From NCBI GenBank assembly GCA_964020155.1, contig OZ026549.1, positions 6,017,719 through 6,081,718 of the forward strand: a stretch of 64,000 bases of DNA, written 5' to 3'. Positions 23,281 to 40,300 of this stretch are shown here, in pieces (within the stretch, counting starts at the first letter, position 1; each line of letters opens with the position of its first letter). Position numbers and translations under genes: made by a program. Origin of the DNA: Chondrilla cf. caribensis. Its lineage: Eukaryota > Porifera > Demospongiae > Chondrillida > Chondrillidae. The notes beneath the pieces were generated by a model that saw only the letters and a program-made list of their open reading frames with translations, did not search any database and was not told the origin of the DNA.

Positions 23281-23867
23281 ATGGAGGGCGAAGCGTATCT
23301 AAATTTCATCTTACTATCAGCATGTGTAGTGGTAGGATATCTGCTTATTAAGAAAATATTTTTCGATAAGGAAGCTGCTGAACCTAAAGAAGTCAAACCG
23401 CCCGAAATCGAACCTCGGGATTTTACCTTGGAAGAGCTACGGGAGTTCGACGGTTCAGATCCCTCCAAGCCGATCCTGGTCGCCCTGAACGGCACTGTAT
23501 ATGACGTTACACGCTCAAAAAATATGTACGGACCAGGTGAGTATCGGCACTGAGTGTGGATGTTGTGTTGTATCTCGTGTTCAATGTACAACCCGCCACC
23601 ACCGGGCTAGCACGCTACTCTGTTGATTGACATGTACATTTTCTGTGGCTTGTAGAGGGTCCTTATCAGATGTTTGCTGGTAGAGATGCGAGTAGAGCTT
23701 TTGCCACGCTGAACCTCTCAAAGGATGACCTTCGGGAGAGTTGGGATGACCTAAGTGACCTCAGCAAGGGAGAACAATCTACTCTCAAGGAATGGGAGGA
23801 GAAGTACGTTATGAAGTACAAGAGGATCGGGGAACTGCTGAAGGACAGAGACAAGAAAAACGACTGA
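23281..23867 (+). CDS. PGRMC: Membrane-associated progesterone receptor component (MAPR, cytochrome b5-like haem protein)
   Basis: Two exons (23281-23536 and 23656-23867) give 155 residues. The N-terminal helix (FILLSACVVVGYLLIKKIFF) anchors it in the ER membrane. The cytochrome-b5-like domain follows: FTLEELREFDG, ILVALNGTVYDVT, MYGPEGPYQMFAGRDASRAFAT, the DDLSDL turn, and a C-terminal helix with EWEEKYVMKYKRIGELL. Family members bind haem through tyrosines in this fold and modulate cytochrome P450s. It is somewhat shorter than human PGRMC1/2 (about 195-220) because the N- and C-terminal tails are trimmed. It converges with AKAP17A, whose stop is 125 bp away. Confidence 0.95.
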
Positions 23868-23992
23868 ACTTAGCTGTTATTGTAACCCACTTTAGTATAA
23901 CTCATTCACGATAACAAATTTAACATAAAAGATTATTTTTTTCATTCACGATAGGGACAAGGTAAAATACATAAGTGAAAATCATAACATGG

Positions 23993-25204
23993 TCACTTCT
24001 TTGTCTTCAATCTGTGCTTTCTGTGCTTCAGTTCAGACTGGATGGCTTTCTTCCTCGACTCCAGCTCCAAGACATGCCTTTTGAGGTCACACACACTGGA
24101 TGTACCAGCTGAGAGGGTACAGCCATCCTTCTTTTCTTGTTGGTACACCTCTTCAGCTGCACCAGCCAGCAAGACACGCAGAAGACGTTGAGCTTCCACC
24201 TTTCGGTGCTCTGTAAGATCCTTTAATTTGCCAATAATTAGTTCCTCTTGCTTCTTTTTGGCAATTCTTTGAAGCTCTCTCTCCTCTTTTTGTTTTCTTC
24301 TCAACTCCTTCAATCTCTCCTCTTCCAAACGTTCATTTTCTTCCTTCTCCAATCGTAGTTGTCTTCTAGCTTCTCTCAGCCTTGCATCTTCCAGGAGACG
24401 CTTACGGACACAGTCAACTGTCATGAACCCAGAACGATCATAATCCACGTCAATCTCGACAACTTCTTCCTCTTCTCCAACCTTCTTCATAAGCTTCATC
24501 CCCTTCAGACCCATCATAGCCGAACAAAATCCTTCATAGTCCAAAAACTGAACATAGGCCTCGAATGTTCTCTCACATCCTCTGGTAACTGGACCAAAGG
24601 AAGCAAAGGACCCCACCTCTCGCATGGTACCAGTCTCAGGGACATAGACTCCCACATTGTCCACGTGACCGTAAGTGGAAAAAGTCTGCGAGAGGAGAAC
24701 CTCGGAGGGGAGGCGCCCACTGTCGGGATCATCTTCCAACACAAACCACTTTACAGGAATACCCTTAATTTTAACTGTATCTGGTCTTTGTCCCGGCTGT
24801 CCATCTGAGAATACCTCTAGACCTCTAGACCTATAGTATCCCTCCCAATCCTTCTTCTTGGGGTAATGAACATCAGATGAGTGAGCCTTTACCCGAAGCG
24901 ATTCTGAAAACCCATGCATCTTCATTTTCTTGCCATTCAGCATAAGAATGACCTTTCCAAGAGCTCTCAGCGACTTTAATTCTCCTTTAAATGTTATTTT
25001 GTCTCTCGAACAATGTTCAACTCTCAGCGACACAAATTCTTCAGGAATAGCTGCCTGTTTCAATTTTTCCATCACTTCCCAATTAGAAATAGAAGCACCG
25101 ATGATGCGTGTTTCAGGGATCAATACGTCAATTAAAATGCTCGTTTGAGGGACAAGAAATAATCCAAGAGGAGGATAGAGTTGTAATGGAACGTCCTCCG
25201 CCAT
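23993..25204 (-). CDS. AKAP17A: AKAP17A-like (XE7) RNA-binding / splicing-associated protein
   Basis: Intronless 403-residue protein, unusual in this intron-rich window. The N-terminus matches the AKAP17A/XE7 family: LYPPLGLFLVPQTSI, the signature SISNWEVMEKLK, FKGELKSLRALGKVILML, then PKKKDWEGYY, RPDTVKIKGIPVKWFVLEDD and an RRM-like segment ending FEAYVQFLDYEGFCSAMMGL-KGMKLM. The C-terminal third is a charged coiled coil (Glu/Arg/Lys-rich, residues about 270-330). The long Arg/Ser tail of the human protein is absent, so this copy is shorter. The vertebrate protein binds PKA regulatory subunit and sits in splicing speckles; PKA binding is not inferable here. The start has a Kozak-like AAAATGGCGG context. 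Confidence 0.88.
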   Translation of the reverse strand: MAEDVPLQLYPPLGLFLVPQTSILIDVLIPETRIIGASISNWEVMEKLKQAAIPEEFVSLRVEHCSRDKITFKGELKSLRALGKVILMLNGKKMKMHGFSESLRVKAHSSDVHYPKKKDWEGYYRSRGLEVFSDGQPGQRPDTVKIKGIPVKWFVLEDDPDSGRLPSEVLLSQTFSTYGHVDNVGVYVPETGTMREVGSFASFGPVTRGCERTFEAYVQFLDYEGFCSAMMGLKGMKLMKKVGEEEEVVEIDVDYDRSGFMTVDCVRKRLLEDARLREARRQLRLEKEENERLEEERLKELRRKQKEERELQRIAKKKQEELIIGKLKDLTEHRKVEAQRLLRVLLAGAAEEVYQQEKKDGCTLSAGTSSVCDLKRHVLELESRKKAIQSELKHRKHRLKTKK

Positions 25205-25378
25205 TTTATCCGAAAGAAATAACCCGAGGGATACAAAATTAATTCAGTATTCTCAATAAAACGTAGCGTATTAAGTCTTTTTTTCTGGAAAAAAAATATC
25301 AGTTATGAATCTGTGGCATTGTGAAGCAAAAAAGACACCAGTATGTACAAATGTCATCTCCCAAAGTGTCCAGTTCCT

Positions 25379-27740
<2,362 letters not shown>

Positions 27741-27772
27741 TTTGACCAGAGCTGGACGCTAGCTGTGATAAA
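27741..27772. promoter_or_regulatory. Ultra-compact bidirectional promoter CaMK/LRR
   Basis: Only 32 bp separate the opposed ATGs of the CaMK and LRR genes, so leaders must be extremely short or the promoters lie within the neighbours' transcribed regions. Confidence 0.6.
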
Positions 27773-28173
27773 ATGTCTGCTAAAGGTAAACAGAATAAAA
27801 AGCCAACCCCAAAACCGGTGGATATTTCCCAGAGCGAGGAAGAGATACCCGGGGGCTCTGTGGTATACGAGCTGAACTGGAGCTGTAGGAGACTTCGGGA
27901 GATTGAAGGACTGGAGAAGTACACCAAGCTGAGGGTCCTGGATCTGTCCTGTAACAGTATCAGTGCAATAAGAGGACTCTCGGGCTGTAACGTGAGCTCG
28001 TTAGCAGCTGTGGGCGATGTATCCGGTTGAATATTTGTCTAATTGTCGTCTGTTTACTGCGTGGATTAATATTGTTAACTTCCTCTCTATCAGGAACTGA
28101 AGGAATTGAAGTTGTACAGTAACCAGATTGAAGGAGTGGTGGAGGGTCTCGGGAGGTACAGATGGCATGCTGC

Positions 28174-28240
<67 letters not shown>

Positions 28241-28257
28241 ATGTGTGTGTGTGTGTG

Positions 28258-28325
<68 letters not shown>

Positions 28326-29880
28326 CCTTGGCGTATGTAGTGGGTGTGTCAATAGTACCGTGAATGATGGGTGTGTCAAGTGGGTGTGCCAATCCCCACT
28401 GCAGGCTGGTCCATCTGGTGCACCTGATGCTCCAATTCAACAAGATCACATCTCTTGGTTGGTCATCATCTCAGACTTTGTCCAAGAACTTTCAACCATT
28501 TTCCTTGCTCTGCTCTTGACTGTAGGGTGTGGTGTAAGCAAGTTGAACCGGCTACAGCTGTTGAGGGTCGACAACAATTTGTTGACAAAAATCACTCCAG
28601 AAATGTTCAGCGGTTCAGCAGATCTTGTCCATCTTGATCTTGGGAACAACCATCTGGTCCAGTTCAAGTGTGGGCACATGTTGCCCGGGGTAACGCATCT
28701 CAATTTGTCATACAACCAATTATCTACATTTCCTGAGGACATTCTTCAATGTACTAAAGTGAGTGGCTGTTGGTGGTGGTTGACTACTGGATGTTGTCAT
28801 CTTTGTTGTCATGACCAATGCTCACAGCTCGAAGAACTAGATATGTCAGGGAATCCCCTGATGGCAGTGAAGCCATTGAAAACATTAAAGGTTTGACCTT
28901 TGACCCTTGACATACTTTATCACCTGTGTTCCATACTCTATTGCTCCATAGGTTTTGTATGCACAAGATATGCTGTGGGAGTCAATCAGTTCACTGTCTA
29001 CCATGAAGCACCTTCAGCAGCTTCACTTAGCGAGAAATAGAATACGCACACTAGATGGTCTCTGTGAGAGTTGTCCCTCCCTGGTTGTTCTTGATGTTCG
29101 GTGGAATAGGATTGGAAGCATGGATGGATTGGTGAGGGTGGGAGTGTAGCTATGGGCGGGAGTGTAGCTGTGGGTGGGAGTGTAGCTGTGGGTGGGAGTG
29201 TAGCTATGGGTGGAAGTGTAGCTGTGGGTGGGAGTGTATTTGGGTTTGTCTGTGGTTGTGAAGAAGTGGCTGTGGATGTGGTAATTAAATTTTCCCACAC
29301 TTCCCTACAAACACAGCAAGAGCTGAAGAGAATGGACAAGTTGCAAGAACTATACCTAGAAGGCAATCCCCTATCCTATGAACGAGACCACATCAAAGCG
29401 CTTTCACCAAATCTGTCAATTGTTGATCAAGATGATGGCAGAAGTCATCAACGACCAGCCACACCTACTCACAGACCTGCCACACCTCTCCAGCAATCTT
29501 CAAATTATAAACAAATGGAGCAGGAATTCATTCAAAAAGATGAAATCTTCAAATCTCTCCATGACAATATTCACAGCAAGTGTGTGTAGAGATGTCCTTC
29601 TCTGTGTGTGTTGACTATCGTTACAAGAACGCTAGTGTCAGCTAGTGTCACACATCCACTCGAATTAGTGCTACAGGCATATTCCTCAGTGTCACAGACA
29701 CAGTGTTTGATGTGTTGCTACGATTGTCTCTTCTTCAGTTTCACTTGTCTGTTCTCCGAACTGGAGGGACTCGATGAGAACAGTTCAGGATCTCTTGTTC
29801 GACCAAAAAGTAGAGCAAACAATCGAGCAAGATTGGACCATGCCAAGCAGTTTGCAAATCAAACACTAACTAAAAATTAG
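27773..29880 (+). CDS. Leucine-rich-repeat protein (SDS22-like LRRs), function unknown
   Basis: Eight exons (27773-27991, 28094-28155, 28405-28457, 28526-28758, 28828-28890, 28952-29131, 29317-29579, 29739-29880) give 404 residues. After a basic N-terminus (MSAKGKQNKKPTPKP) there are about nine LRRs of the SDS22/typical kind, for example LRVLDLSCNSI, LKELKLYSNQI, LVHLDLGNNHL, VTHLNLSYNQL, LEELDMSGNPL and LQQLHLARNRI. An LRR-cap-like segment follows (LYLEGNPLSYERDHIKALSP), then a low-complexity HRPATP stretch and a polar helical tail. Proteins of this shape are often axonemal, centrosomal or PP1-regulating scaffolds; I cannot name the orthologue. It shares a 32-bp start region with the CaMK gene. 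Confidence 0.82.
28177..28324 (+). repeat. (GT)n, LRR-gene intron 2
   Basis: About 150 bp of sense-strand GT with two TACAT interruptions, starting about 20 bp after the donor at 28156. Confidence 0.95.
29133..29240 (+). repeat. 18-bp minisatellite at start of LRR-gene intron 6
   Basis: Six copies of GTGGGTGGGAGTGTAGCT, beginning immediately at the donor (29132). Confidence 0.88.
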
Positions 29881-31269
29881 TTATTTCATTCCATACCATT
29901 CAGCATAAGATCAAGCCAAAAATTGAAATGATACATATAATGATAGAACAAGTAATTCGAGTTACTTGGGCATCTTTTCCAGGTTCAGTTATTATGTTCA
30001 TTGAAGAATTGCACTTTGATTCTACCCCAATTTAAAAGTAAAAATCCCCTAAAAGTAAAAAATTAATAAAAAAGGTCACCCACTCAGGGTCAAAGACACC
30101 TATATATGGAGAGTTTTACAGGGACTTTCCACAGAGACTGTGTACTTGCGTCATTCCACGAATGCAGAAGACACTATTCTAGCTGGGAGGTCAGCCGCGA
30201 GTCCCAAAGCTCCCCCCTACGGTTCTTTGTAGAGAGTATGCGACTGACCACCAGGAAGTGAGCTATTTTTTTTCAGAGAAAAAAACCGTCCTTTGGAGGA
30301 TTCGAACCCGCGACCTGGAGCCTAGAGTCGTGTCACCTGACCACCCCGCCACCGTGACCTATCTATTTCATTGTTATTATCTGCGCTATTTAAAGTTGCC
30401 CTCAATGTTCAATTCGGAAAATAGGCCACCCCCAGGCACTCGAATCACTTGATCGTCTCTAATAGGTTTAGAAGAACATTCGGTGAAGATTTAAAGTTCG
30501 TTGAAGTCTTTTCGCTCAAATTCTAGCCCAAATTCTAATTGTCGGCGTTTTGAAATCGGCCATTTTGTTCGCACATATAAATAATATAAATTCACTGTAG
30601 TAGTTACGCGTAGGAATGCATATTATATGATATTGCAGTATTTCCTAAATTCGAATATACTCGAAGATGGTGGAGCTACGTAGCTCGTAGCTACGGCAAA
30701 GGAGCTTTACAAAGTCTTCTGTTTCATACTATAAAACCCGAGGGTATGTAAAGTCTTCCTACATTCCAGACTGTATGTGTATTATTGCTTTCCTGTGATA
30801 GAAACTTCGTCGGAGAATGCGCGAACACTGTAAGGGACATAGCAGTATTCCTCTGCAAAGAGAAGATATTACCAAATTGCATCTTCGAGGTGTGGTTGTG
30901 TAGGGTATGGGTTGAGGTATATTAACTGATAGAATATGTTCACTTGCTTTGTGTTCAGTTTTGAAGTAGTGCAGATCATTCATGACAAGATACTGGACAC
31001 GACATGCACCGTGGAAATGCAGCGGCAGTGATGGGAACAATGGGTGGAACCACCTCCCCTTTTGATTTCTTTACTTAATTCAATCACTTGTGAGAGATTT
31101 TAGTATATTGTCTCATTCCATTATATAGAAATATTGTATATATATTATATTGAGCATAACCCCTAATTATTATATACATGTAATATTTTTTGCTATAAAG
31201 CATGCATAGCCTAGTACATACACACATAGCAGTGAGTGTTCTCTTCACTCGTTGCAGTGCTGGTAGAGA
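29881..31269. other. Convergent intergenic region with no coding gene
   Basis: This 1.4-kb stretch between the LRR (+) and DHHC (-) genes is the longest gap in the window. I see only AT-rich sequence, a tRNA-like relic (listed separately) and scattered poly-A/T runs. Open frames here lack family similarity and codon character. Confidence 0.6.
30291..30358 (-). other. tRNA-Leu(UAG)-like relic or tRNA-derived SINE head
   Basis: The minus strand shows a box-A-like GTGGCGGGGTGGTC, an anticodon-loop-like TCTAGGCTCCAG (anticodon UAG as in Leu tRNAs) and a box-B-like GGGTTCGAATCC, followed by a T7 run (Pol III terminator-like) at 30278-30284. The acceptor stem pairs only at its outer 3 bp, the 5' half of the anticodon stem is eroded and the long variable arm of Leu tRNA is missing. 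It is therefore not a functional tRNA gene. Confidence 0.55.
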
Positions 31270-33767
<2,498 letters not shown>

Positions 33768-33868
33768 ATCTATTCACAGCTCACGGTTCAATAGGCTCAA
33801 TAGGAATTTGCCAGACGCCATATTGTGGGAATTCCCCTTTTTCTGAACCGCTAACTTTCGAGAACGAG
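33768..33868. promoter_or_regulatory. Bidirectional promoter DHHC gene/SPCS3
   Basis: 101 bp between opposed ATGs. It includes an inverted-repeat-like TTCAATAGGCTCAATAGG stretch. No TATA box. Confidence 0.55.
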
Positions 33869-34924
33869 ATGAACACGATTTTGGGAAGACTCAACGCTGT
33901 TACTGCTTATGCCTTGACTGTTTTGGCGTTTTTAACCTTTATGTGCTTCTTGACGACTTGTCTAAAGACGAGAACTTTAGAAAATGCGGAAGTGACCCCG
34001 TCTCCGGAGATTGCCGTGTAAGCACGAAGCACTCAGGCCAAAGCAAGGCTTCGTCAGTAAGAGAACGTTTACGTTTTTATAGCTGTTTTTCTTGTGTTTT
34101 TTATTGAACAGGGTCAAGGCCAAAGAGTTCTGGACAGAGGTGCACGATCTTGGGATGTTCTCTTTCGACATCAAAATGGACCTGACCAGACTGTTCGACT
34201 GGAACACAAAGGAGGTGTTCCTGTACCTCTACGCCAACTACACCACTCAGAATAACGTGAGGAGTGCTTGTTGTGGTGTGCTGGGGACATGCAGTGCTCT
34301 CGAGAGCTTGTCCTTGTGTTTTGAGCTTGTTGTGTGTCTAAGTATCTTTGTGGGAACAGCTGGTGGTGATTTATCTGAGGAAATGTAGGACCAGTAGATA
34401 TCAGTCCAGCTACTCAACATGGGGGATCGATACCAGTCTTGGTTATGGATATGTCTTGAAGATATTCAGGGAAGAGATTTGTGCCATTCAATGCCTGTTG
34501 CTTAAACCTTATGATTAGTCCATTTTGCTCTCTCAATGAGTGTCCTTTGTAGGAAGTAATTCCCACTGTATCCCACTGTGTTGTCTGGTCTACCGTGTTG
34601 TGACTATCATGTTTATCCAATCTACATCAGGTGGTGAACCAGGTTGTTTTATGGGATAAAATCATACTCAGAGGGGAAAACCCCAACATTGAGTTGAACA
34701 ACACGGACCTAAAGTATCGGTTCTTTGACGATGGTCTTGGATTGCGGTGAGCTCAATAGGTGCTGGTGCGTGCTACATGTGCTCATCGATTGTGTTCTCA
34801 TCTTAGGGGGAACGAGGTCAACTTGGTATTGGAATGGAACGTCATACCAAATGCAGGTCTGTTGCCACGGATACAGGGAAGACAAGCAAAAATCCACTTT
34901 CCAAACACTTATTCGCGTAATTAA
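33869..34924 (+). CDS. SPCS3: Signal peptidase complex subunit 3
   Basis: Essential type-II ER membrane subunit of the signal peptidase. Exons 33869-34017, 34112-34256, 34631-34746 and 34807-34924 give 175 residues (human 180). It starts [20 protein letters not shown], with the hydrophobic anchor running through [10 protein letters not shown]. The luminal domain follows, with [57 protein letters not shown] and the C-terminal FPNTYSRN, all family landmarks. It converges with the USP gene (stop 143 bp away). The call is secure. Confidence 0.96.
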
Positions 34925-35067
34925 TTAGCTTCATCATTAAAACAATAATATACAAATTTTATCTCTTTAAGTATGAATAATAATTGGACCGGATTTGAAG
35001 TCATATCCACAAATGATTGAATATGTGTACATAAAATATGCTTGTGAGTATACAGCACCCGCTGGTG

Positions 35068-37162
<2,095 letters not shown>

Positions 37163-37399
37163 GATCTGATGACCTAGAAATACTGGGTGTAGACTCTACC
37201 CCGCCCTGTAAGAATAAAAAGAGAGCAATTATCAACAACTGACTGACCGGACGGATGACTCGGCTCAGCCCACCATTTTCCTGTTAATAAGTTAACGCGA
37301 CTAAACGCATAGTGAAAACGCGACCGAGGTGTCGTCGAGCAACCAGCAAACAAATCAACTTTAGCACTAGCCGTTGGAGGCTTTCGTGTCCAGCGAATA
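37163..37399. promoter_or_regulatory. Bidirectional promoter USP/VWA3B-like
   Basis: 237 bp between opposed start codons. No recognisable TATA box. Confidence 0.5.
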
Positions 37400-40300
37400 A
37401 TGTCTGCTCTAGAATACCTGCCTCTTAAGCCATCTTGGGAGAAGGTAGTCAAGATACCGCAAACATCCGAAGACTGGCTCAAAGTGAGTTAATATTGACG
37501 TGAGGGTAACGTTCCTGCTGAGTACGAGTCGTAATACAAATGCGCATGTATACCACCCTCTCCGTCTATTAGAAATATGGGCTCAAAGCAAATAAACTAT
37601 CCTGGTCTCAGGTTGCATCCAGGCTGGGATTCAAGAAGAAGTCAAGTTAGTGCAACTCTAGAACTAGTACTAGTGCTAGTAGCGGTCCCCGTTGACGGAT
37701 AACACCAGCCTCCTCCACTGTCATGCTACCACACTAGCTCATGTTGGTCTTCTCCCATGCACTAGTCAAATCTCAAGATGCTGCACACACAGCCAGCCAT
37801 CGATAGTGTGCTACTTGCGATTTTTTCAATATAGGTCATGTGACCAGTCTCCACCAGTCAGTTGATTCCAGATATGGAGATGGTCTTTTCACACAGTACA
37901 CCACATCCCCAGACCAAATTTATCAAGTGAGAATGGAAATACTGCCAGCCAGTGTTATTCCATGCTTTACTATGGGAACGCCTTCTGTTGTAGTTGACAG
38001 CCGATTTGAAGAAGATAGAAAATATTGAGCATCAATTGATGTCCATCGTAGCTAAGCTGAAGGCAAGATTAAAATGGCTTCAATCGGGAAGGTACGTACA
38101 TACATACACATGTACCCAGCTAGCATCCATGCCAACATGCCTTCCAGTGTCCACGTGCTGAGCAGCAGCACTGGTGCCCTTCCAGTGGAGCTACACGTAG
38201 ATACACATGGTGGTCTGTGATTAGTAAAGTATATATGTTTATCTGCAGTCGCTTGAGGTGCGGGGTGCTGCTGGAGAAGAGGCCTGTTCTTGTTGTGACG
38301 TCGACAGCCAAGCATGCCGAGGTCATGTCCAGCCTGGTGTCATCCGTGGTCCGGGAGCAGTGCGTCCACTGTCACTCATTCAATGTCATCACTTGCTATG
38401 GAGCGGTCTATCGGTGGAGGAACAACATGGCCACCCCCAGTCTGGAGACTATTCAGTCTAGTGTTGAGTGGTTGGCTGAACGTGGTAGGACGGCTCCACC
38501 TGGTAGGGGACAGGCGTCTTCCTCGCCACTGAGAGAGGCTCTGACCATTGCTCTCGATCAGCAGGAAGCTGACTGTGTGTTTCTTGTTGCATACGACACC
38601 GTGTGTTTAGAGGGATATCCAGAACTAGTTACCATGGTGAAGAAATTCCCCCTCCCTCTTAATGTGGTAGCCATCAACTGTAAATTACCGGACACCCTAG
38701 AGAAAATGAAACAGCTATCTCTGTTGGCTCATGGCAGGTGTGTGTGTGGCTTATAATGTGTTGGATGTTAAAGTATGCATGCATGCATCAGTGCATATGT
38801 TGAGTATATACATATGTACCTTTTATAAGTAGTTGTGTATATATTATCATGTACGTTTATCTTATGTATTCCAACTCCATTCCTGCATGTCCACTCACTG
38901 TCACTCTCCTCACCCTCCCTCCACTCACTGTCACTCTCCTCACCCTCCTCCTCTCACTGCCACTCTCCTCACTCTCCTCACTAGGTGTCATAGTTACCAG
39001 ATGAACAGTGACAATGGCCCCACACTCTCTCAGAGAGATGTCCTTCTTCTCGAACAAGAAATTGATGCTGCTAAAACAGCTTTAGCTGAGGTTCAAGCAC
39101 TAAGGATGGATGTCAAGGAACAGACAAGTGCTGACAACACAGGTCAGTGTTTGTGTTTGGGGTCACTGATGGGTGAACCGTCAACATGCTCCCCATAGAT
39201 GATGGTATTGCATGTTATATGTGATGGTGATCTCCTTCCTTGATGATAGCCATCATCTCCGTACATTCATCAAATCTGATGTTTAACTGATGTTTATCTT
39301 AATGTGGGCTCTTCTTCCATCTGTCCAGAGCGTACTACCATTCTGTTGGATCCAAGGGGTGAGGAATTCATGACCTCCACTGAGTGGCTGACCAGACATG
39401 GGATACAGGCCAAGAAGCTCACGTTCGAGGATCTGGTGGGATCGCTTGCCTTCAGGCACTGCGACGGGGTGTTGAGGAGCGCCTCCACCACCAACCTGGC
39501 CAGCCAAGTCTCACTGATATCCAAATATGAGATGGTCCATGCTCAGTACTGCTCCGGGTTCATCCACCTTAGGTGGAGGGACGGGAGTGTGGTCCATGTG
39601 AACCTGACAAAGCCCCTGGCTGATGATTTTAAGCAACAAATTGAGAGAGCTATAGAGAAATATCGCCAGCGAATAAGTTGGTTACGTCAGGGCAGTAGGG
39701 AGCTGTTTGGCACTCTGCTGGAGGACTCTGTAGTGATGGTCCTGGATACATCTGCCTCCATGAAGCTCCACCTTCCACTGGTGAAGCACAAGTTCCACCA
39801 GTTGGTGAGAGAGCAGCTGTCTCACAAGAAGCAGTTCACAGTGGTCCAGTGTACCTCCAGTGTCCGGTCTTGGAGGGCCAGGCTGGTTCCAGTCAATACA
39901 CAGACCTTGGAACAAGCCATCCAGTGGGTGGAGTCACTACAACCCGAGGGATCCAGTAACGTGATGGACGTGCTACAGCTGGCCACCACCATCCCTGGAG
40001 CACAGGGCATCTATCTGTTGACTGATGGCCGTCCTGACCAGGTACCTCAGTCCATGTAGCCTTGCTGTTGGTAATGGTCCACTGACACTGCCCCCCCCCC
40101 CTCAGGCACCTACCACAATCCTGGCAGCCCGGCAGTCCTGGCCCTCTGTACCCATCCACACAATATCCTTCAACTGTGCAGACTCCGGGGCCAACCACTT
40201 CCTAGCTAGGCTCTCAGCCGATAGTGGAGGGCGCTACCACTACTTTGCAGATGATGTGGAGGACATAGCTGGACCAGTTCCTTATAAGGTATGTGATTCG

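Noticed and set aside
30759..31040. 93-codon minus-strand open frame
   Set aside because: No recognisable domain, no splice partners, AT-rich intergenic context.
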